A stretch of 64,000 nucleotides of DNA from Ramlibacter albus (GTDB lineage: Bacteria; Pseudomonadota; Gammaproteobacteria; Burkholderiales; Burkholderiaceae_C), in contig NZ_JACORU010000001.1 of the NCBI RefSeq assembly GCF_014297445.1, positions 248,001-312,000 on the forward strand, written 5' to 3'. Of this stretch, positions 35,893 to 44,750 are shown piece after piece. The position numbers were made by a program, and so were the translations under genes. The notes under the pieces are model-generated. The model saw only the letters and a program-made list of their open reading frames with translations. It did not search any database and was not told where the DNA came from. How positions within the stretch are numbered: position 1 is the first letter of the stretch; the number at the start of each line of letters is the position of its first letter.

Positions 35893-36747
35893 TCAGGTGG
35901 GCGCCCAGCCCTCGCCGAACTCATCGCACGTCTGCCGGAAAAGTTCGAGGATCGACTGGCGGATGTTCGCCGCGGCCCATGAGATGGCCGGGTCGCTTTG
36001 GGTCTTCTTGCTCTGGAACAGCTCGATCTGCAGGTCCGGCAGCTCGAACGGCACTTCGCGCAGCACGAGTGGCCGCTGCCGGGCCATCCCCGAGCAACAT
36101 CATCCGAGGCATCGTCGCGATTAAGTCGGTGTTCGCCAGAACTTCAGCAGTCGCGGCGAATTCAGGGATGACCAGGCAGATGCTGCGCCCGAGCTGGTCT
36201 CGCCGCGTGCTCTCCAGCACCGGAGCGCTGAAGCGGTCCCCGGTCTGCACCGAGAGGTGCGACCACCGCGCGGTCTCGGCAGCATAGCCAAGTCGAGCTC
36301 GCCGTCGGCCAGTTCTTCGAGTGTTCCCTCGTGCACAGGGCGCCAGACAAGCGCCATGCCTGGCGCTGCCGCGCGCAGTCCGTTGAAGACGCGGGCGTAC
36401 AGCGCGGGGTGAACGTCCGCAATGGCCAGGCGGATGACGATGCTGCTGCGCCAGGACTCGAAGTCGGACGGGTTGCGCAGGAGCGAACGGATCGATTCCA
36501 AGACGGTCTTGACCGCCGGCCACATCGCCTTGGCACGCGGTGTGGGCTCCATTTGAGTGCCGCGGCGTACCAGCAACGAGTCCCCGAACTGCTCTCGCAG
36601 TCGCGCCAGAGCATGGCTGACGGCCGAACTCGTGCGACCCAGGAGTTGGGCCGCCCGCGCCACGCTGCGCTCCCGCATCAAGACATCGAAAACGACGAGA
36701 AGGTTAAGGTCCGTGTTGGTGAGGTCGATGTCCTGTGGGGGATACAT
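35893..36747 (-). pseudogene. LysR-family regulator interrupted by two frameshifts
   Basis: Three consecutive minus-strand frames together make one full-length LysR protein (about 285 residues). The first gives the helix-turn-helix and domain start (LNLLVVFDVLMRERSVARAA to GELDLAMLPR, ending near 36290). The second continues WSHLSVQTGDRFSAPVLEST to TDLIATMPRMMLLG (to about 36090). The third ends with LVLREVPFELPDLQIELF to FRQTCDEFGEGW. The order and completeness imply recent frameshifts or sequencing errors rather than old decay. As read, no functional regulator is produced. Confidence 0.72.
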
Positions 36748-37012
36748 GGGACGTCCGGCGCCGGGTGAGGGCCCTAGTCTAGGGCGTCGGGCGTTCTGTC
36801 GTTCAATCCAATTCAGTTGTCATGCACATCATTCATCGGCGATGCCCGGGCCGCCTTGGAAAACCGTGAGCCAAGGTCGCTCGGCCGCGTTCAAGCGGCG
36901 TGCGCTTACCGGCAGCACTCGCGGCTGCACGTGATACGAGGACGGGACGTTGGCAGTTGGCACTGTCCGCCGCAAAGGTGCCCGATTGACATGAACGTCG
37001 CATAATCGGCTT

Positions 37013-37231
37013 ATGGAACGTCGCCAACACTTGATCGACGATTACCGGGATGCGATGGCGAACGAGCAGCGTTTGTACGCGCTTGTGAAGGGCAAAGGCC
37101 CGGGGACTGCGGATTTCGATCTAGGTGCGTGGCAGACTTGGCTTGCTGCCGTGGAACGCACCACAGCCGCGTCGAAAGCACTTAGGGAAGGTTTTTCTGA
37201 CGTCCTGTCACTCGAAGAGAAAAAGGACTGA
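37013..37231 (+). CDS. Small hypothetical protein
   Basis: The 72-residue charged protein (MERRQHLIDDYRDAMANEQ start) has a helical amphipathic pattern and no known domain. It lies alone between the LysR pseudogene and a convergent STAS-like gene, with nothing clearly resembling a strong ribosome-binding site. The composition looks coding, but support is modest. Confidence 0.4.
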   Translation: MERRQHLIDDYRDAMANEQRLYALVKGKGPGTADFDLGAWQTWLAAVERTTAASKALREGFSDVLSLEEKKD

Positions 37232-37239
37232 ATTCGACG

Positions 37240-37596
37240 TCAGGTTGCAAGCCACTCCTCCGCCGCGCGTACGTCAGTGAAGACGCGGAGCTGAAAGCCG
37301 AGCGAATTCGCAACCTTGGAACTTGTTCCAGTCGCATATTCAGGCCGAACTACGGACGCCAGCCGCTCCAGGTGAGAGAGTCGCAGTGCGACCATTTCGC
37401 CCAGACGAAACTGTTCGGTGAAAGGCGGCCCTCCTTCCGTGGCCTGCAGGTTCACCATAACGCGCGTAATGTGGCTGTCGTTCGTTCGAACGTGAACTTC
37501 GCAGAGCAGCTGGCCAAAGTTCTCCATTGTCGCCGGTCCACGCACGGTGAATGTCGCAAATCGCGGCCCCAGAGTGAAGTCAAAGTCGAACGACAT
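37240..37596 (-). CDS. STAS/SpoIIAA-like protein
   Basis: This 118-residue protein starts MSFDFDFTLGPRFATFTVRG and continues with ITRVMVNLQATEGG and a C-terminal FQLRVFTDVRAAEEWLA. The strand-helix order and the final AEEWL segment recall SpoIIAA-like/STAS proteins. The ATG at 37596 is favoured by homology of length and a weak AAGAGA site, over an extension to 37656. It is the last clear gene before the island-like region. Confidence 0.55.
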   Translation of the reverse strand: MSFDFDFTLGPRFATFTVRGPATMENFGQLLCEVHVRTNDSHITRVMVNLQATEGGPPFTEQFRLGEMVALRLSHLERLASVVRPEYATGTSSKVANSLGFQLRVFTDVRAAEEWLAT

Positions 37597-38263
37597 GGGC
37601 CTATTCTCTTGCAATAGCGGGGCTTTTGGGCCGGCTGCACGCTCTACCTGAGCCAACGAGTGCTGGGCTCGTCGCCTTTAAGCAGCAAGGGCACGCCCGG
37701 CCAACCCGATGCCGCTGGCTAAGGGGGCCGCCAAGGCCCGGGGGCTGATTCATTCGGTCGCGCCGCGCTACGACATGTATCGCCTGCGCCAGACCTGGGC
37801 CTACTTCAGCGGCACTGCTTCCGTCGCGGACCTGCAGTCACTTCTGAGCCGAAGTCCGAGGATCTAACGAATGAGTTATCCTTTTCCGGACTGTCTGCGT
37901 TGTAGAACACAGTGCGATAAGTATTCCTCAGCTGAATAGCAACACGAGGGGAAGTGCCCCTTTGGCCGGTTGCGACCCCCCAACAACTAAAATCGGACCA
38001 CCCAGTACTCCGTGGGGCAAGCGGATTCGACCTTTTGGCACGAATCGCCACGCAACGAGTGTCACCGCGTCTAAGAAGTGTGAACCTCCGCAGCGCTCAA
38101 TGCACGTGACGCTCGACTGAATCAGGCATCTACTTCACTCGCGCAGGGCTTCACGTGGCCCTCCGCCGACGATCGAATGACATGCGGCACTCTGCCATTA
38201 ACGGAAACAAAGTCTTCGCAGGCATCACGTCTTCCACGATCAGAATGATCCGGATTGTCTTGA
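37597..38263. other. Gene-poor stretch at the left side of the island
   Basis: No convincing gene is visible in 667 bases. A 52-codon open frame at 37709-37867 (ending FSGTASVADLQSLLSRSPRI) reads like a protein tail but is too short to identify. A GGGG-AAGTG-CCCC-TTT hairpin occurs at about 37950. Composition is more mixed than in flanking genes, consistent with a junction between chromosome and island. Confidence 0.4.
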
Positions 38264-38287
38264 GTGAGCCAAGCGGTTCAACCAACG

Positions 38288-38836
38288 ATGCGCGTCCTGG
38301 CATTGATCTGCACAAACCCCGCGTGCGCAGCACCCTTTCTTGGCACGCCGAATAGCTCCAAGACGCGCTACTGTTCCGTGCAATGCCGACACGAGCATCA
38401 GCGGATCGACGTCGAACTTGAGGCGCGCATTGTCGAGATGTACCCCCACTATTCCAACAAGCAGATCGCGGAAACGCTTGGATGCGGGGTGAACACGGTG
38501 CGCAGCGCGGCCGATCGCCTCGACCTCTTGAAGTCGAACGCGTGGCTCTACGCCCACAACTTGCCGCTTAACGCCGAAACTCCCATGGCTCGCGAGATTG
38601 CGCAGCTCCAGAAGCAACTCACTCGCACGATCCTCAGACGAGAAAGAGAACTGACCAATGACACCGGACCAAGAAGGCGCCATCGTCGACCCGAGCCAGC
38701 CGGAGCATATAAGCGACGTACGAGCCTTGCTGATCGAGCAGCTGCGTACGCTCAAGGAGGCGCCGATGGAACGCTTGAAGGACGAGATCCAGCGCAGCAA
38801 GGCGATGAGCGAGATCGCGCAAGTCGTAGTGAATAG
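38288..38836 (+). CDS. Phage-like zinc-finger/helix-turn-helix protein
   Basis: The protein (182 residues from ATG 38288, or 190 from GTG 38264) has a four-cysteine zinc-binding N-terminus (CTNPACAAPFLG and RYCSVQCRHEH). A DNA-binding-like block follows (IVEMYPHYSNKQIAETLGCGVNTVRSAADRL in two pieces). After about residue 125 it is low-complexity Arg-rich sequence that overlaps the next gene for 178 bases, which suggests the ancestral stop was lost. It resembles small prophage regulatory genes. The function is unknown. Confidence 0.5.
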   Translation: MRVLALICTNPACAAPFLGTPNSSKTRYCSVQCRHEHQRIDVELEARIVEMYPHYSNKQIAETLGCGVNTVRSAADRLDLLKSNAWLYAHNLPLNAETPMAREIAQLQKQLTRTILRRERELTNDTGPRRRHRRPEPAGAYKRRTSLADRAAAYAQGGADGTLEGRDPAQQGDERDRASRSE

Positions 38837-39047
38837 CGCGAAAGTGGAAGTCGACTACATCGACGCAGTGAAAGGTGCATCGGAAAGTACGTTCCTCCAG
38901 GAGCGAGAGCAGGACGAAACCTATGCACCCCCATCAACGCCGCAGAGCCCACTTCCATCTGCTCCGGTCGACGCCCTTGACCGGATCGGACCGCCGAAAA
39001 ACCACCCTTGGCGCGGCAGCATTGTGCGTCACAAGCTCAAAGCTTGA
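38658..39047 (+). CDS. Phage-like small protein
   Basis: The 129-residue protein has a helical middle (VRALLIEQLRTLKEAP, RSKAMSEIAQVVVNSAKVEVDYI) like small prophage proteins that contain an AxAIxxIAQ-like helix before NSAKVEVDYL. The C-terminus is proline-rich. Its start overlaps the preceding frame extensively. Together the two genes look like the left-hand remnant of a phage or integrative element. Confidence 0.55.
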   Translation: MTPDQEGAIVDPSQPEHISDVRALLIEQLRTLKEAPMERLKDEIQRSKAMSEIAQVVVNSAKVEVDYIDAVKGASESTFLQEREQDETYAPPSTPQSPLPSAPVDALDRIGPPKNHPWRGSIVRHKLKA

Positions 39048-39066
39048 TTCTCGCTGACGCCGGCTC

Positions 39067-39420
39067 TCAATCTGCGTCCGTGCGAACGTACAAGTACAAG
39101 AGCCCAACCGGGGCGACGAACACGGCGAACACCCAGCACGCCAGCATCGTGACGAATTTGGCGAAGAGCAGCACGCCACCGTTTACGAAGAACACATTCC
39201 TGCCAAAGACGAACCCAGCCACGGCTTCGTAGACGAAGCGCGAGTACGGGTACAGCAGCGTGCTCACCACCGAGTACGCGTAGGCCTGCCAGCCCGGCGG
39301 GTACAGGTTGTCCTTGTTTCCGAAGTACATCAGCACTGGAAACATCAGCCCGAAGAAGAAGTGCCGGAAGTAGCAGGCCGGACCGAGGCCGCCGAACGTC
39401 CTCCAGAAGAGTGCAGACAT
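39067..39420 (-). CDS. Hypothetical membrane protein
   Basis: The 117-residue protein has three to four hydrophobic segments rich in Phe and Tyr (RHFFFGLMFPVLMYFG, SVVSTLLYPYSRFVYEAV, VTMLACWVFAVFVAPVGLLYLY in parts). No family is recognised. The ATG at 39420 follows an AAAGGGA ribosome-binding site, and the longer frame to 39549 lacks support. It faces the phage-like genes convergently. Confidence 0.55.
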   Translation of the reverse strand: MSALFWRTFGGLGPACYFRHFFFGLMFPVLMYFGNKDNLYPPGWQAYAYSVVSTLLYPYSRFVYEAVAGFVFGRNVFFVNGGVLLFAKFVTMLACWVFAVFVAPVGLLYLYVRTDAD

Positions 39421-40276
39421 CGAATTGATCCCTTTTGAGTTGTTCTCGCGCAAGACGCGCATGAACACTTCTACGTGGGAGTCCTCGTTTTTCAAGTGCG
39501 TGGCACGGAGAACAACTGTGTTGTGCCAACGACCGCTGGCTGTGCCCACCGTGCTGGCACCACCACGCCCCCTCCGTCATCCGATTGCCCAATTCAGCTT
39601 CGACTTCAATCGCGTTTCAACCGCTGAATGCGCACGCAAGTCCTTGATCTACAAGGCCTGATAGTCCCACTCTGTATTGGACTGAAGGGCCGGACCTCCC
39701 CCGAGGACCGGATCGCTTGCCAGCTAGAAATTCGTACTTCAAAATCCTCCCCACGTTCCCACCAGGGATCAGCAGGCGACCAGCTTGCATTCACCAGATC
39801 GTTGCTGCCAAGGCGGCAACGGCGGGCCCCGTCAAAGGCCACCCAACATTGAGTCCGGTCGAATTGGCCGGCTCACCAGCAACTTGTCATCGACGCCGGA
39901 CATAGCGAGTTCCGGCCGCGCATCGCCGAGGATGCACGGTGACCTGTCTCCGTTCTGAGTCTTTTTGCCGAACCCATGGAAAGCGCACTGACGCCCACCT
40001 CCATGGCGGACCAAGAGGGCCGGCCCCCGGTTTGAAGCACCGCGGGAAGGAGACCTCAACGCAGATGCACGCTTAGCCGCGCATCACGTGGATGGCCGCC
40101 CACTCGGCCTCGTCGACACGTCTCGACGATTACCCCACTGCCCGTACGGGCAGTGGCCCTCCTCACGGAGGGCGGCGCCGCGAGCCAAGTCTCTTGCGGC
40201 CTACCAGGACAAGTTGCTCACGCCTCCAGACCCCCTCGCTTCCCAAGCACTCGCATTTATTTGAAAGGAAATTTTG
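39421..40276. other. Intergenic region of the island, no gene seen
   Basis: Only short unsupported open frames occur here. It contains a 13-base sequence, GCAAGTCCTTGAT (39636-39648), that recurs next to tRNA-Arg, and the tandem palindromes described separately. A TTGAAAGGAAATTTTG stretch just before the recombinase is its ribosome-binding region. Confidence 0.4.
40135..40172. repeat. Tandem hairpins: 22-bp palindrome plus CCCTCC/GGAGGG stem
   Basis: Positions 40135-40156 read CCACTGCCCG/TACGGGCAGTGG, a perfect 22-base palindrome without spacer. It is followed at once by CCCTCC-TCAC-GGAGGG (40157-40172). It lies about 105 bases before the recombinase gene. No U-tract follows, so a terminator is unlikely. 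A protein-binding or recombination site is more plausible. Confidence 0.5.
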
Positions 40277-41377
40277 ATGAAGACTCCCGATCAACGCCGG
40301 CACCCCCGCCGCAAACGCACCACCCGTGGCTGCAACTCGCTTGCACTGCATACGGCGATGGTGTGCAATCAGCGACCAGGCGACCCGCACAAGCAGCTCA
40401 ACATGCTGCTGCGCCGCTCGAACATTCCCGCCGCTTTCGGTCGCGAGCGGACCATCAGTCACAAGACGCAATACGACTTCGGCCGCGAGATGCACCGCGC
40501 CATCGACCTGTCGCGCGTGTGCCGCATGCCGATCCAGAATTTGCAGGACCTGCGACGCAAGCACGTCATTGCGTACTGCAAGCACTGGGAAAGCCTGGGC
40601 CTCGCGCCCAAGACGATCAACAAGTATGTGAGCACCATTCGGCGCTTTCTGGACTTGACCGGGAAACGTGGCGCGATTCCGGAAGGTGCCGAGTGGCGCC
40701 GGATCCTGCGCGACAACGGCATCAGCGTCGGCGGCGACCGGCCGACTGCCATCGCGAGGTTTCCAAAAGGATGGCGCGATTTCGGCCTGAACCCCGAAGA
40801 GATCATCACCGCGATCGAGGAGGAAGACGAGTTGGTCGGCTGCCAGTTGCGGATGCAGCTGCTGTTCGGCCTGCGCCTGAACGAGTCTTGCCAGATCGTG
40901 CCCGATGACAGTGACAAGGGCGACCATTTGATGGTGTGGCGTGGCACCAAAGGCGGCAAGGAGCGCGTCGTCAAGCTCAGCCGCGACGGCGAAAAGGCAG
41001 CCAAGCAGCGCGCGTTGCTCGAGCGCGCGAAGCAATTGGCCGCGCGCACCTCGAACCGGAGCCTCGGGGATCCGACGCAGTCGCTTCGCGCGGTCAAGAA
41101 CCGGATGACGTACCTGGCCCGCAAGCACGGGGTCAGCAGGAAGGTGATGGGCGTGACGATGCACGGGCTTCGCCACCAATTCGCCTGCGATCTCTTTCGC
41201 GAACTCACCGGCCTGGAGCCGCCCGTGATGCGCGATGTCGACAGCACGGTCTACGGCGAGAACTTTGATCTCGTGCGGAGTGCCGTCCTCGAAATCGCGC
41301 GGCAGATGGGCCACGAGCGTGGCGAGATCACGTACGCCTACATCGGCGCGCCGAACGGCCGCGGCAAAAGCAACTAG
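40277..41377 (+). CDS. Tyrosine recombinase (integrase-domain protein)
   Basis: The 366-residue protein has an N-terminal SAM-like DNA-binding domain (KTINKYVSTIRRFLDL around residue 112) and a catalytic domain. Candidate active-site residues are R200 (FGLRLNE), K228 (GGKERVV), H296 and R299 (HGLRHQF), H346 (MGHERG) and a tyrosine at 353 or 355 (TYAYIG). It catalyses site-specific strand exchange. The ATG at 40277 follows AAAGGAAA. A ParM-like gene starts 13 bases after its stop, so these genes form one module distinct from the second integrase at 44606. Confidence 0.85.
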   Translation: MKTPDQRRHPRRKRTTRGCNSLALHTAMVCNQRPGDPHKQLNMLLRRSNIPAAFGRERTISHKTQYDFGREMHRAIDLSRVCRMPIQNLQDLRRKHVIAYCKHWESLGLAPKTINKYVSTIRRFLDLTGKRGAIPEGAEWRRILRDNGISVGGDRPTAIARFPKGWRDFGLNPEEIITAIEEEDELVGCQLRMQLLFGLRLNESCQIVPDDSDKGDHLMVWRGTKGGKERVVKLSRDGEKAAKQRALLERAKQLAARTSNRSLGDPTQSLRAVKNRMTYLARKHGVSRKVMGVTMHGLRHQFACDLFRELTGLEPPVMRDVDSTVYGENFDLVRSAVLEIARQMGHERGEITYAYIGAPNGRGKSN

Positions 41378-41390
41378 TAAGGAAACACCA

Positions 41391-42461
41391 ATGAATCAGT
41401 CGCCTCTCGTGATCGGCGCCCGCAGCATCGACGTGGGATATTTCAATGTGAAGTTCACCCTCGGCCGCCCGGCCTCTCATGGTGGGCCCGCACCGGTCGG
41501 GAACTTTCCCGCCATCGCACCTGTATTGCGTTCCGGCGCTGCAAGGCACATGGAAGGCGTAGCGCAACCGGACGGCTGCGTCGTGCCTATCAACGGCGTT
41601 ACTTACTTCGTCGGTCCGGGCGCGGCCCAGCGTGGAAGTGGTACCGATGCCCGGCTGGTCAAAGAGGACTACGCGACCAGCGACCGCTATCTCGCACTTC
41701 TGCGCGGCGCGCTTTGGCGCATCGCGGGCGATGCGGGCGATGCGGGCGATGCCAAGGACGTTGTGATCCGGCGGCTCGGCCTGGGGCTGCCTCTCAACAC
41801 GTACTTCGATGCAGCTCAGGCGCTTCGCGATCGAGCCGTCGGCGAACACGTGGTCGGCGCCGGTGCCAACGAGCGGCGCGTTACCGTGGAGCAGGCCCGT
41901 GTGATCGTCCAGCCGCAGGGCACGATCATCCACTTCGGCTACACGAACGGAGGCAAGCCGCTGGAAGGTGTCACGATGGTCGTGGACCCTGGCGGCGGCA
42001 CACTCGACTGGTATCTCTCCGAGCGGACCACTCCGTACTGGGAGCGCTCGGGTGCGTATCCGAAAGCGATGCTGGCCTGTGCTTACGCTGTCGCGGATCG
42101 ACTGGACCCGGGTTGGCGCGACCAGCCCGCCATCGTCGATCGCATCGATCGCGCCATCCGGGAGCAACGCTCCAGCTTCACCGTGCAAGGGCAGGAAATC
42201 CAGATGGCCGAACACCGGCCGGCGGTGGAGCAAGTGCTTGATGAGTCCATCGACCAGATGCTCACTGCAGTGGGCAAGATGGACGATGTCGATCACCTGC
42301 TGTTCACCGGTGGCGGAGCCTCGGTGTTCAGCGCGCGCTTGCAGAAGAGGTATCCCCGGCTGAAGAAGATCACGCGGATGGACGTCGACCCGATCTACTC
42401 CAATGTCCGTGGCTTCCAAGTAGTTGCGGAGGCGGACCTCGCTTCCGCGAAGGGCTGGTGA
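41391..42461 (+). CDS. ParM/StbA-like actin-fold ATPase (plasmid segregation type)
   Basis: The 356-residue protein belongs to the actin-like ATPase group used for plasmid segregation. Phosphate-binding loops are visible as GARSIDVGYFNVKF at the N-terminus and VDPGGGTLDWYL about residue 200. The adenosine-contact motif is LLFTGGGASVFSARL near residue 305. A threefold 9-bp repeat (41724-41750) encodes GDAGDAGDA in a surface loop. An AAGGAAA ribosome-binding site precedes ATG 41391. The next gene overlaps its stop, as expected for an StbA-StbB or ParM-ParR pair. It could maintain an excised circular form of the island. Confidence 0.8.
   Translation: MNQSPLVIGARSIDVGYFNVKFTLGRPASHGGPAPVGNFPAIAPVLRSGAARHMEGVAQPDGCVVPINGVTYFVGPGAAQRGSGTDARLVKEDYATSDRYLALLRGALWRIAGDAGDAGDAKDVVIRRLGLGLPLNTYFDAAQALRDRAVGEHVVGAGANERRVTVEQARVIVQPQGTIIHFGYTNGGKPLEGVTMVVDPGGGTLDWYLSERTTPYWERSGAYPKAMLACAYAVADRLDPGWRDQPAIVDRIDRAIREQRSSFTVQGQEIQMAEHRPAVEQVLDESIDQMLTAVGKMDDVDHLLFTGGGASVFSARLQKRYPRLKKITRMDVDPIYSNVRGFQVVAEADLASAKGW
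41724..41750 (+). repeat. Three tandem copies of a 9-bp in-frame repeat
   Basis: GCGGGCGAT occurs three times in a row inside the ParM-like gene, adding Ala-Gly-Asp units without shifting the frame. Such repeats can vary in number by slippage. Confidence 0.8.
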
Positions 42462-42778
42462 ACAAGGTGGCCGCAAGGCCTGGAAGGCGTCTCCAGCATC
42501 GCGTCTCGCTCGATCCAGCGATGGGGCCACTGTACGAGTGGCTCCAGTCGCTGGACGCGAAGACGCGAGCGCGAGAGGTGACTTACCTCCTGCGGCTTGG
42601 AGGCGAGGTACATCTTGGGACGCGATCCATTGCAGTGGGATCGGTGGGAGCGCACTTGTCGAGCCAGGCGGCGACTTCGACAGCACCCACCGCCGCCCCA
42701 GGGCCGGAGGGCGCACTCGCGGCGATGGCCGACTGGAATCTTCTGCAAATGAGCACGCCACCACGCCGCGCTTCTTGA
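42458..42778 (+). CDS. StbB/ParR-like small partner protein
   Basis: The 106-residue protein begins at a GTG overlapping the ParM-like stop. The N-terminal half (YEWLQSLDAKTRAREVTYLLRLG) resembles short ribbon-helix-helix-like partners of StbA-type ATPases. The C-terminal half is Ala/Pro-rich and probably disordered. I infer a DNA-binding adaptor joining a centromere-like site to the filament. The assignment rests on size and coupling. Confidence 0.55.
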   Translation: MNKVAARPGRRLQHRVSLDPAMGPLYEWLQSLDAKTRAREVTYLLRLGGEVHLGTRSIAVGSVGAHLSSQAATSTAPTAAPGPEGALAAMADWNLLQMSTPPRRAS

Positions 42779-42844
42779 AGTGCAGGGGTCGTGTCTTGAC
42801 ATCGTCGCAACTCGTGGGAGCCTGAACTTGCGAAAGGAACAACC

Positions 42845-43171
42845 ATGAACCACATCCAAGTTTCAAATCTTCAACCCTCCTGCACTCCGGCATGGCTCAC
42901 GCGTGCGCTGGCGACCGCGAAGGCGCGCCACTGGCTTCTCGACTCGATCTACGGCCGGGACTTGCTGAAGGAGCGGCTGCGCCAGCTAGCGCCAGACTTT
43001 CAGATTGCGGGCCGAGGCGAAGCCTCCGAGCTCGATCCCATCCTCGAGCGACTTGTAGACGACCTTCGGGTACGCGACTGGGTGAAGCCGCGGACGCTGC
43101 GGCAGCGCATCGTGTACCTCCGCGCTGTGCTGCGCCTGACCCTGCGGGTTCGTAAAGGCCAATTCGAGTGA
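42845..43171 (+). CDS. Hypothetical protein
   Basis: This 108-residue protein (MNHIQVSNLQPSCTPAW start) is mostly helical and basic towards the C-terminus (LRQRIVYLRAVLRLTLRVRKG). No domain is recognised. An AAAGGAAC ribosome-binding site lies before the ATG, and its end overlaps the nuclease gene by four bases, so it is probably real and functionally linked to it. Confidence 0.55.
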   Translation: MNHIQVSNLQPSCTPAWLTRALATAKARHWLLDSIYGRDLLKERLRQLAPDFQIAGRGEASELDPILERLVDDLRVRDWVKPRTLRQRIVYLRAVLRLTLRVRKGQFE

Positions 43172-44121
43172 GCGCCCAGATGGACTGGATCTCGCTCGAC
43201 GACGCGCTCGCGGGTGTGCGGCAACTCGCTGGCAGCGCGCTCGAAGCATACGAGTGCCGGCCGGGTAAGGACGCGAGGAGCGCGATGTACTGCGACTTGC
43301 CTGCATCGGTCTATCACGCGGACCGGGAGGCATTGAGCTGCTCGATGCTCAAGCCGCTTCTGGTCTCGCCCGCTCATTTCCAGGCTTCACTGCTGGAGCC
43401 CGGCAAACCCTCTCCTGCGAAGGACTTCGGGACCGTCGTTCATCTGCTGGTGCTGGAGCCGCAGAACCTCTCCGCCGAGGTTGCGGTCTTCTGCGGGGTT
43501 GCCGATGGGCGCGACCGCGATTACAAGGCCTTCGCTGCGCGCAACTCCCATCGGGTCGTGATCGACGAGCCGACGCTCCGAAAGGCGCGCGAACTGGCTC
43601 ACAAGATCGCGACGACGCGCTTTCGCGGCCGGCCGCTCACGCACTTCATAGAGGAGTCGAAGACGGAGTGCAGCATCTACTTCACGGAGCCCATCACCGG
43701 ATTGCGGCTGCGCGTGAGGTTCGACGCATACCATCCGGAATTCAGCTTTGATTTGAAGACGACGAGACACGCCACAAGGTCGGCTTTCGCGCGTGATGCG
43801 GTCGATCTCTCCTACGACCTGCAAGCCTATCTGTACTCACTTGCACGTGCTTCCTTCGAGGGCACAACGGGGTCCGCTCCGTTCATCTTCATCTCCGCGG
43901 AGACGGCTGCGCCGAATTCCGTGTGCACCCATCTTGCCGGCAAGACCTTCCTGGAGAACGGTGAGGCCAAGCTACGGGAGTGCCTGACGACCTACAAGGC
44001 CTGCACGATGGTGCGCCACTGGCCGGACTTGAGCTGCAGCACGACGCTGGAGATCCAGCCTTGGCAGCAGTACGTGGCCGGAAACGAAGGCCATCAGGAC
44101 TGGCGTGCCGGACTCGGTTAG
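43168..44121 (+). CDS. RecE-like/PD-(D/E)XK exonuclease
   Basis: The 317-residue protein matches the PDDEXK_1/exodeoxyribonuclease VIII group found in phages and mobile elements. The expected residues are present: H92 in GTVVHLLVLEP, D186 in RVRFDA, D195 and K197 in FDLKTTR, and Q219 with Y223 in YDLQAYLY. The N-terminal SVYHADREALSCSMLK is the usual entry motif. Such nucleases resect DNA ends for annealing-type recombination. No RecT/Beta partner is visible here. A GTG start at 43168 overlaps the preceding stop. Confidence 0.82.
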   Translation: MSAQMDWISLDDALAGVRQLAGSALEAYECRPGKDARSAMYCDLPASVYHADREALSCSMLKPLLVSPAHFQASLLEPGKPSPAKDFGTVVHLLVLEPQNLSAEVAVFCGVADGRDRDYKAFAARNSHRVVIDEPTLRKARELAHKIATTRFRGRPLTHFIEESKTECSIYFTEPITGLRLRVRFDAYHPEFSFDLKTTRHATRSAFARDAVDLSYDLQAYLYSLARASFEGTTGSAPFIFISAETAAPNSVCTHLAGKTFLENGEAKLRECLTTYKACTMVRHWPDLSCSTTLEIQPWQQYVAGNEGHQDWRAGLG

Positions 44122-44339
44122 GCAACGTGACCCGAATCGTTTGACGTCCGAACTCCTCCCCGAATACCATTTGATTGCGGCTCCAAGTGAGTTCGAGACG
44201 ACGCAAGGTCGTCATTCAACTGGGTTCCGGGTCTTTCGACCGCAAGGGACCACATCAACGGGCGGCCTATGGGCGAGCCCACACGCACACCCCGCCCTCG
44301 ACGGGCGGCCCCCGCTTCCTTCCCTTGTTTCGAGCACTC

Positions 44340-44750
44340 ATGTTGTCCGCTGAATCCACAGCCTCCGTCGCTCCCGCGCAGCCGTTCTGTCTTGCCAGGC
44401 AGGACGCGGTCAGCTTTTGCGGCGTCAAGGAAAGCTATTTCGACGAGCGCCTGCGCCCGAAGCTGCGGGAATGGCGCGCCGGCACATCAATCCTTTTTTT
44501 GCGCGAAGAACTCGAAGAGGTCTTGCGGCGCGAATTCGCGAAGGCAACCAGCACGGCCACCCAGCCTGATGCCATCCCTTCCGAAACCGAAAGCAAAGAA
44601 TCCAAATGGGAAAGAAGGCAGCAGGCATCTTCCAGAACCCCAGCGGCCGCTGGGAAGTCGACAAGATCGTCGGCGGCGTGCGACTTCACCAGCGCTTTCA
44701 GAGCTTTGAAGACGCGCAAGCGTGGCTCACACGTCGGCTCGAAGAGCTGA
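44340..44750 (+). CDS. Small excisionase-like/hypothetical protein overlapping the integrase
   Basis: The first 85 residues or so (FCLARQDAVSFCGVKESYFD, LRPKLREWRAGTSILFLREELEEVL in parts) resemble a small helix-turn-helix, excisionase-like protein in which a DNA-binding helix is followed by a tether. After residue 90 the frame runs into the integrase gene for 145 bases and looks noncoding. A premature end was probably lost. Position directly before an integrase fits a directionality factor, but this is inferred. Confidence 0.45.
   Translation: MLSAESTASVAPAQPFCLARQDAVSFCGVKESYFDERLRPKLREWRAGTSILFLREELEEVLRREFAKATSTATQPDAIPSETESKESKWERRQQASSRTPAAAGKSTRSSAACDFTSAFRALKTRKRGSHVGSKS

Noticed and set aside
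37709..37867. 52-codon open frame in the gap at the left side of the island
   Set aside because: It is too short and unidentifiable to call as a gene, so it is mentioned only in the gap entry.
41724..41750. Tandem 9-bp repeat as an iteron origin
   Set aside because: Only three units, in frame inside a coding region, encoding Ala-Gly-Asp. This fits slippage within a gene, not an origin.
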